NCBI GenBank assembly: GCA_900551605.1
Contig: URWS01000017.1
Location: 1 to 11,326 of the forward strand
Direction: 5' to 3'
Length of the DNA: 11,326 nucleotides
Source of the DNA: an uncultured Collinsella sp.
GTDB taxonomy: Bacteria > Actinomycetota > Coriobacteriia > Coriobacteriales > Coriobacteriaceae
The translations under genes and the position numbers were made by a program. Shown piece after piece: positions 5,641 to 11,326 of the stretch. Below the pieces are notes generated by a model that searched no databases, had not been told where the DNA came from, and worked only from the letters and a program-made list of their open reading frames with translations. The stretch's first letter is position 1; each line of letters starts with the position of its first letter.

Positions 5641-7017
5641 GTGGAAACCAAGCAATACCCCGACATGGAGTGCGACGTCGTCATTGCCGGCTGCGGCGTG
5701 GCGGGCCTATACGCGGCCCTCAATCTGCCGACGAGCACGCGCGTGATCATGCTCTCCAAGGGCACTGTCGACGAGTGCGATTCGATGCTCGCGCAGGGCG
5801 GCATCTGCGTGCTGCCCGAAGGCTCAGACTACGATGCCTTCTTTGAGGACACCATGCACGCCGGTCACTACGAGAACCGCCGCGAGAGCGTCGACATCAT
5901 GATCCGCTCGAGCCGTTCGGTCATCAACGACCTGCTAGCGATGGGCGTGGATTTCGAGCGCAAGGCCGACGGCAGCCTCGACTTTACCCGCGAGGGCGCG
6001 CACAGCCGCCCGCGCATTGCCTTCCATGCCGATATTACGGGTAAGGAGATAACGACCAAGCTGCTCCAGGCCGTTCGCAAGCTGGATAACGTGCAGATTC
6101 TTGAGCACGTGGCCATGACCGACATCCTGACGGGCGAGCGCGATGGGGCCACGGTGTGCACCGGCGTCGTCGCCGTTCCCGTGGACGAGGACAACTCGGT
6201 CCGCCCCGCCGACGAGCTGGCACATGCCGCCGAGGGCGTGCATACCGGCGAGCCGTTTAAGATCCATGCCCGCCATACGCTGTGGGCGACGGGCGGTATC
6301 GGCGGCGTGTACGACCATTCGACTAACTACCCGCAGCTCACGGGCGATGCTTGCTACATCGCTCAGGAGCATGGCATTAAGATGGAGCACCTGGACTACG
6401 TGCAGATTCACCCTACGGGGCTGTTCTCGCCGCAGCCGGGCCGCACCTTCCTGATCAGCGAGAGCTGCCGCGGCGAGGGCGCGATTCTGCTCAACGCCGC
6501 TGGCGAGCGCTTTACCGACGAGCTGCAGCCGCGTGACGTGGTCGCCGCCGCCATTCGCGAGCAGATGAAGCAGGACGGCACCGAGCACGAATGGCTGAGC
6601 TTTGCCCCCGTCGAGCGCGACGTGGTGACCGGGCACTTTGCCAACATCCGCGCACGCTGCCTGGAGGACGGTCGCGACATCTTGGACGAGCCTATTCCCA
6701 TTACGCCCACACAGCACTACTTTATGGGCGGCGTGTGGGTCGACAAGGACGGCCGCACCTCGATGCCCGAGCTCTACGCCGCGGGCGAGACGGCTTGCAA
6801 CGGCGTTCACGGCAAGAATCGCCTGGCCTCCAACAGCCTGCTTGAGTCCCTCGTCTGGGGTCGTCGCGCCGCTTGGCGTATGCGCACCGGCGAGTCGCTT
6901 GCCGTGGAGCAGGCGGGCGAGCCCGCGCTCGACGGACGTCATCGCGCGCTGAGCGGCGATGCCCTTGCAATCGATGATCTGGCCCGTGCCGCCGGCACGC
7001 AGGCCGCAGAGGAGTAG
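5641..7017 (+). CDS. nadB: L-aspartate oxidase NadB, short form
   Basis: 458 aa. This FAD enzyme oxidises L-aspartate to iminoaspartate for NadA. The Rossmann dinucleotide-binding motif is VVIAGCGVAGLYAAL (13-27), and the ATGG FAD contact is at 216-219. Active-site residues known from E. coli NadB match Glu118 (FTREGAHS), His257 (IHPTG), Arg298 (LQPRDVV), His359 (QHYFMGG) and Arg394 (KNRLASNSLLES). The start is GTG at 5641, with AAGGGAGAGG seven bases upstream; an in-frame ATG at 5596 would place the intergenic hairpin inside the gene and has no comparable site. The protein stops about 60 residues after the NRLASNS motif, so the C-terminal helical domain of the 540-aa E. coli enzyme is largely missing. 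An insertion near 183-205 is rich in acidic residues. The stop lies three bases before nadC. Confidence 0.95.
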   Translation: METKQYPDMECDVVIAGCGVAGLYAALNLPTSTRVIMLSKGTVDECDSMLAQGGICVLPEGSDYDAFFEDTMHAGHYENRRESVDIMIRSSRSVINDLLAMGVDFERKADGSLDFTREGAHSRPRIAFHADITGKEITTKLLQAVRKLDNVQILEHVAMTDILTGERDGATVCTGVVAVPVDEDNSVRPADELAHAAEGVHTGEPFKIHARHTLWATGGIGGVYDHSTNYPQLTGDACYIAQEHGIKMEHLDYVQIHPTGLFSPQPGRTFLISESCRGEGAILLNAAGERFTDELQPRDVVAAAIREQMKQDGTEHEWLSFAPVERDVVTGHFANIRARCLEDGRDILDEPIPITPTQHYFMGGVWVDKDGRTSMPELYAAGETACNGVHGKNRLASNSLLESLVWGRRAAWRMRTGESLAVEQAGEPALDGRHRALSGDALAIDDLARAAGTQAAEE

Positions 7018-7020
7018 ACC

Positions 7021-7881
7021 ATGAATCCCGTTACCATGAAGCTCGTCGTCGATGACCTGATCCTGCAGGCGCTGCGCGAGGACATTACGTTTGAGGACGT
7101 GAGCACGGCGAGCGTGTGTCCCACGGCGCGTCCCGCAACAGTGGAGCTCATCGCCAAGGCTGACGGTATTATTGCCGGCCTGGACGTGTTTGCCCGCACC
7201 TTTGAGCTGCTCGATTCGCAGAGCTCGGTTCTGTTCGATGTTGCCGACGGCGACGAGGTCCACGCTGGCGACCACGTGGGCCAGGTGCGCGGCGATGCGC
7301 GCGTGCTGCTTTCGGGCGAGCGCGTGGCGCTCAACTACCTGCAGCGCATGAGTGGTATCGCCACCTACACGCACCAGATGGCGGCGGCACTCGAGGGCAC
7401 CAAGACCGTGCTTGTCGACACGCGCAAGACCACGCCGGGCATGCGTGTCTTCGAGAAGGCCGCGGTCGAGATCGGCGGCGGCAGCAATCACCGCTACAAC
7501 CTGTCTACGGCCGTCATGCTCAAGGACAACCATATTGATGCTGCCGGTAGCGTGACGCGTGCGATCGAGATGGCGCGCGCCCACGCGTCGTTTACCACAA
7601 CGGTCGAGATTGAGTGCGAGAACCTGGACATGGTGCGCGAGGCCGTGGAGGCCGGCGCCGACATCATCATGCTCGACAACATGACCCACGACGACATGGC
7701 CGCCGCCATTGCGCTTATCGACGGCCGCGCCAAGACCGAGTGCTCGGGTAACGTGGACGCGGGCAACATTCGTGCATTGGCCGATCTGGGCGTCGACTAT
7801 ATCAGCTCGGGTGCGCTGACGCATTCCGCACCGATCCTGGACCTTTCGCTCAAGCACCTGCGTCTGCTGGACGGTAAATAA
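7021..7881 (+). CDS. nadC: Nicotinate-nucleotide pyrophosphorylase (carboxylating) NadC
   Basis: 286 aa, the usual length. It converts quinolinate and PRPP to nicotinate mononucleotide with loss of CO2. Visible family motifs are GERVALNYLQRMSGIAT (99-115), DTRKTTPGMR (133-142), GGGSNHRYNLS (152-162), LKDNHI (167-172), VEIECENL, DIIMLDNM and the C-terminal SSGALTHSAP. The Arg, Lys and His residues in the DTRKT and GGGSNHR blocks bind the substrate phosphates and carboxylates. The ATG at 7021 has GAGGAG six bases upstream, inside the end of nadB. Its TAA overlaps the niaR ATG by one base (TAATG), so expression of the regulator is tied to the enzyme genes. Confidence 0.97.
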   Translation: MNPVTMKLVVDDLILQALREDITFEDVSTASVCPTARPATVELIAKADGIIAGLDVFARTFELLDSQSSVLFDVADGDEVHAGDHVGQVRGDARVLLSGERVALNYLQRMSGIATYTHQMAAALEGTKTVLVDTRKTTPGMRVFEKAAVEIGGGSNHRYNLSTAVMLKDNHIDAAGSVTRAIEMARAHASFTTTVEIECENLDMVREAVEAGADIIMLDNMTHDDMAAAIALIDGRAKTECSGNVDAGNIRALADLGVDYISSGALTHSAPILDLSLKHLRLLDGK

Positions 7882-8426
7882 TGAACGCCCGCGAGCGTCG
7901 CCGTGCCATTATGGGCGTGCTCGAGGGAGCAAGGGGTCCTGTCTCGGGCAGCGCGCTTGCGCGCGAGGTGGGCGTGAGCCGTCAGGTTGTGGTGCAAGAC
8001 ATCGCCCTGCTGCGCGCCGACGGGCACGATGTTGTGGCCACCAACCGCGGCTATGTGCTGCAGGAGGCTCCCAGCAGCCCGGCTGTGCCCACGCGGTTGG
8101 TGAAGGTTCGCCACAGTGTGGAAGAGGCGGGCGACGAGCTTACGAGCATCGTTGACGCCGGCGGCGCCGTGCTCAACGTGATCGTCAACCATCGCGTGTA
8201 CGGCAAGATCACAGCCGATCTGGACATTCGCAATCGCCGTGACGTTGAGCGCTATCTGGAAGGCATTGCCAGCGGCAAGAGCTTTCCACTGCTAACGGTA
8301 ACGAGTGGTTACCACTTCCATCGCATCGCGGCCGAAGATGAGCAGACCCTCGACGAGATCGAGGCTATGCTCAAGGAAAAGGGCTACCTGGCAGATCTGA
8401 TGCCCTACGAGGACGACCTTTCGTAG
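7881..8426 (+). CDS. niaR: Niacin-responsive repressor NiaR (HTH-3H domain)
   Basis: 181 aa. Residues 4-60 form a winged helix-turn-helix of the HTH_11 type (GSALAREVGVSRQVVVQDIALLR). Residues 72-172 form a 3H domain named for its conserved histidines. His78, Glu86, His145 and His147 correspond to the metal ligands reported for the Thermotoga NiaR structure (His79, Glu87, His144, His146 from memory); His104 lies in the VNHRVYG motif. The family represses NAD synthesis and niacin uptake genes, with nicotinic acid as co-repressor. Being last in the operon, coupled to nadC and downstream of a palindromic operator, it very probably controls its own synthesis. A terminator follows 27 bases after the stop. 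Confidence 0.95.
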   Translation: MNARERRRAIMGVLEGARGPVSGSALAREVGVSRQVVVQDIALLRADGHDVVATNRGYVLQEAPSSPAVPTRLVKVRHSVEEAGDELTSIVDAGGAVLNVIVNHRVYGKITADLDIRNRRDVERYLEGIASGKSFPLLTVTSGYHFHRIAAEDEQTLDEIEAMLKEKGYLADLMPYEDDLS

Positions 8427-8453
8427 CCGTCCCAATTAGCTACCCATACAAAC

Positions 8454-8492
8454 AAAAGGAGGCCTCCGTGGCGATGCGGAGGCCTCCTTTTT
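8454..8492. terminator. Bidirectional rho-independent terminator between niaR and ferredoxin
   Basis: Arms 8454-8468 and 8477-8491 are perfectly complementary over 15 bp (core GGAGGCCTCCG) around an eight-base loop. Five T follow on the plus strand and a T-rich tract (TTTTGTTTG) on the minus strand. It therefore serves both the nad operon and the convergent ferredoxin gene. Confidence 0.95.
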
Positions 8493-8530
8493 GTGCACGG
8501 TGTACTTCTGAGTGTGCAAGTGGGGAGTCG

Positions 8531-8716
8531 TTACTCCTCGACGATCTCGGTGATCGCGCCAGCGGGGCAAGCGTCCTGGCAAGCGCCACAGGCGACGCAG
8601 GAGTCCTCGTCGGCGACGGTAGCGACGTCCTGGAGCTCCAGAACGCCAGCGGGGCAGGAGTCGACGCAAACGCCACAAGCGATGCACTCGTCGGCATCAA
8701 TTACGGGATGAGCCAT
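8531..8716 (-). CDS. 2[4Fe-4S] ferredoxin
   Basis: 61 aa, typical of small clostridial-type ferredoxins. Two complete C-x2-C-x2-C-x3-CP motifs are present: Cys11, 14, 17, 21 and Cys40, 43, 46, 50. Each ends in CPAG. No Cys is missing, so two cubane clusters are expected. It is a cytoplasmic low-potential electron carrier; partners in anaerobes include pyruvate:ferredoxin oxidoreductase and hydrogenases, none of which is in this window. The ATG at 8716 has GAGAGG eight to nine bases upstream; an in-frame ATG at 8782 falls on the -10 region and is rejected. The gene is monocistronic. Confidence 0.95.
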   Translation of the reverse strand: MAHPVIDADECIACGVCVDSCPAGVLELQDVATVADEDSCVACGACQDACPAGAITEIVEE

Positions 8717-8777
8717 GGTAGTTTCCTCTCTGTTGACCGGCGCTACAGGCGATGCGCACCGGTTTGATTCGGGCAAA

Positions 8778-8805
8778 AACATACCACGGGAGCGACCGTT
8801 TGCAA
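8778..8805 (-). promoter_or_regulatory. Possible ferredoxin promoter
   Basis: On the minus strand, TTGCAA (8805-8800) is 16 bp from TATGTT (8783-8778), each four of six to consensus. The predicted leader is about 55 bases. A moderate match in otherwise GC-rich sequence. Confidence 0.4.
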
Positions 8806-8940
8806 TACCCTCTGACCGCCATCTTCATACCGTTCGCCGAGTATGCCGCGGCTTACTAAAAAACACGCAGGTGAGGCTGCTGAGCTGCGCAAATGTTAGC
8901 TAAAGGTGACTTGAAATATTGGGCATTTGAGCGAGTATCC

Positions 8941-9047
8941 GGAAAGCATGCCCCGGAATTTTGCCGAATTCCGGTCCCCGCTTTCCGCTTGGGCGCCCAT
9001 GGGAAACTACGTCCCAGAATTGAGCTTCAAAATGGGACAGGCTTTCC
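8941..9047. repeat. Two tandem 46-bp palindromic units
   Basis: Unit 1 (8941-8986) pairs GGAAAGC/GCTTTCC at its ends and CCGGAATT/AATTCCGG at its core. Unit 2 (9002-9047) pairs GGAAA/TTTCC at its ends and GTCCCA/TGGGAC further in, plus TTGA/TCAA. Both are exactly 46 bp, symmetric about their own centres, begin GGAAA, end CTTTCC and carry GAATT at the same place. About 28 of 46 positions are identical. Centres are 61 bp apart. Confidence 0.65.
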
Positions 9048-9169
9048 GCAAGAACACTCCGTGTGGCCCCACGCCCAATCCTAGGTCACTTCTACATAGA
9101 TCTCATTAGATTTGCCGAGAACTCAAACAGCGCGTCTACCTGCGCTTTTGCGAACCTAAACTCTCAGAG

Positions 9170-9209
9170 ATAAGAAATCTTATATGAATTGACTTAGATT
9201 TTGTATATT
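9170..9209 (+). promoter_or_regulatory. Probable dnaK promoter zone
   Basis: An AT-rich stretch with the 14-bp palindrome ATAAGA-AA-TCTTAT (9170-9183), a TTGACT at 9189-9194 and TATATT at 9204-9209. The last two are too close to be one -35/-10 pair. TATATT is the likelier -10, giving a leader of roughly 95 bases. No canonical CIRCE or HAIR heat-shock operator is present. Confidence 0.4.
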
Positions 9210-9309
9210 CCGGCCCATAAGGGGATACACTACATCCTGAAAGACAAGCAGAAGCGCCACGCGGCAACCGCCGAGGCGGCGCGAACGCACAAGAGAGAGG
9301 GAATTTCTA

Positions 9310-11202
<1,893 letters not shown>

Positions 11203-11204
11203 TC

Positions 11205-11326
11205 ATGTCCGCCCGTAAAGCTCGCACGGAGGCGGCTGCCGCTGGCGCCGCCCCCGTTGACTCTGAGGAGAAGGACGTGAAGATTCCCGTAGAGGCCGTC
11301 GACGATACCGAGGCCAACGAGGCCGC
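11205..11326 (+). CDS. grpE: Probable GrpE nucleotide exchange factor, N-terminal fragment (runs off right edge)
   Basis: Forty codons are visible, beginning MSARKARTEA and then rich in Ala, Asp and Glu. The stretch is low complexity and likely disordered, as GrpE N-termini often are, and holds no diagnostic motif. The assignment rests on position: it starts two bases after the dnaK stop, and dnaK-grpE-dnaJ is the usual order in actinobacteria. GrpE releases ADP from DnaK. Another acidic protein cannot be excluded. Confidence 0.7.
   Translation, partial: MSARKARTEAAAAGAAPVDSEEKDVKIPVEAVDDTEANEA

Larger units (their letters stand above)
8806..9309. other. Gene-free region upstream of dnaK
   Basis: I see no credible coding sequence on either strand here. 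From left to right it holds unremarkable sequence (8806-8938), two tandem 46-bp palindromic units (8941-8986 and 9002-9047), a linking stretch with TTGGGCG at 8989-8995 inverted at 9072-9078, an AT-rich promoter-like zone (9160-9210) and a GC-rich structured leader (9254-9282) before the dnaK ribosome site. Confidence 0.7.

Noticed and set aside
5935..7857. 640-codon open frame antisense to nadB and nadC
   Set aside because: It mirrors the GC-rich codons of two certain genes, has a His/Ala/Gly-biased composition, no family motif and no ribosome site.
8893..9084. 63-codon open frame across the twin palindromes
   Set aside because: It has no ribosome site and no similarity, and the sequence is better explained by the palindromic units.
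9106..9126. HAIR-like heat-shock operator
   Set aside because: Only the right half (ACTCAA) is good; the left half matches four of seven positions.

Overview
The window looks like chromosomal DNA from a high-GC Gram-positive anaerobe. Collinsella or a close relative in the Coriobacteriia is the best guess. The grounds are GC-rich codon use, strong purine-rich ribosome sites, a DnaK without the Gram-negative insert, a nadABC-niaR operon, a clostridial-type 2[4Fe-4S] ferredoxin and signs of [NiFe]-hydrogenase maturation. The genus is an inference; no marker gene such as rRNA is present.

Left part (1-1053, minus strand): a nickel-related block. The first 21 codons of hypF, a [NiFe]-hydrogenase maturation gene, run off the left edge. 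Upstream of it lie a 71-bp imperfect palindromic element, nikR (nickel-responsive repressor with an unusual His/Cys-rich N-terminal extension) and an unrecognised 82-aa His-containing helical protein whose stop codon is one base from the nikR start. A rho-independent terminator at 1013-1053 separates this block from trxA (thioredoxin, minus strand). Divergent from trxA is a 191-aa protein that looks like a uracil-DNA glycosylase fold with its catalytic motifs lost.

Middle (2266-4265, minus strand): a two-component system with an AgrA-type LytTR response regulator followed by an overlapping AgrC/ComD-type membrane histidine kinase. No signal peptide gene is next to it.

Right-middle (4474-8492, plus strand): a complete de novo NAD operon, nadA-nadB-nadC-niaR. 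It starts at a promoter whose -35 hexamer sits in the centre of a perfect 19+19-bp inverted repeat, the likely NiaR operator, and ends at a strong bidirectional terminator. NadB supplies iminoaspartate, NadA condenses it to quinolinate, NadC makes nicotinate mononucleotide, and NiaR probably represses the operon when niacin is available.

Right part: a small 2[4Fe-4S] ferredoxin gene (minus strand), a 593-bp gene-free region with two tandem 46-bp palindromic units and the dnaK leader, then dnaK and the first 40 codons of the next gene, probably grpE. No CRISPR array, tRNA, rRNA, transposase or prophage gene was seen. The items most worth a second look are the nickel block (His-rich NikR, the coupled 82-aa protein, the palindrome before hypF), the degenerate glycosylase-like protein, the nested nad operator/promoter and the twin palindromes before dnaK.
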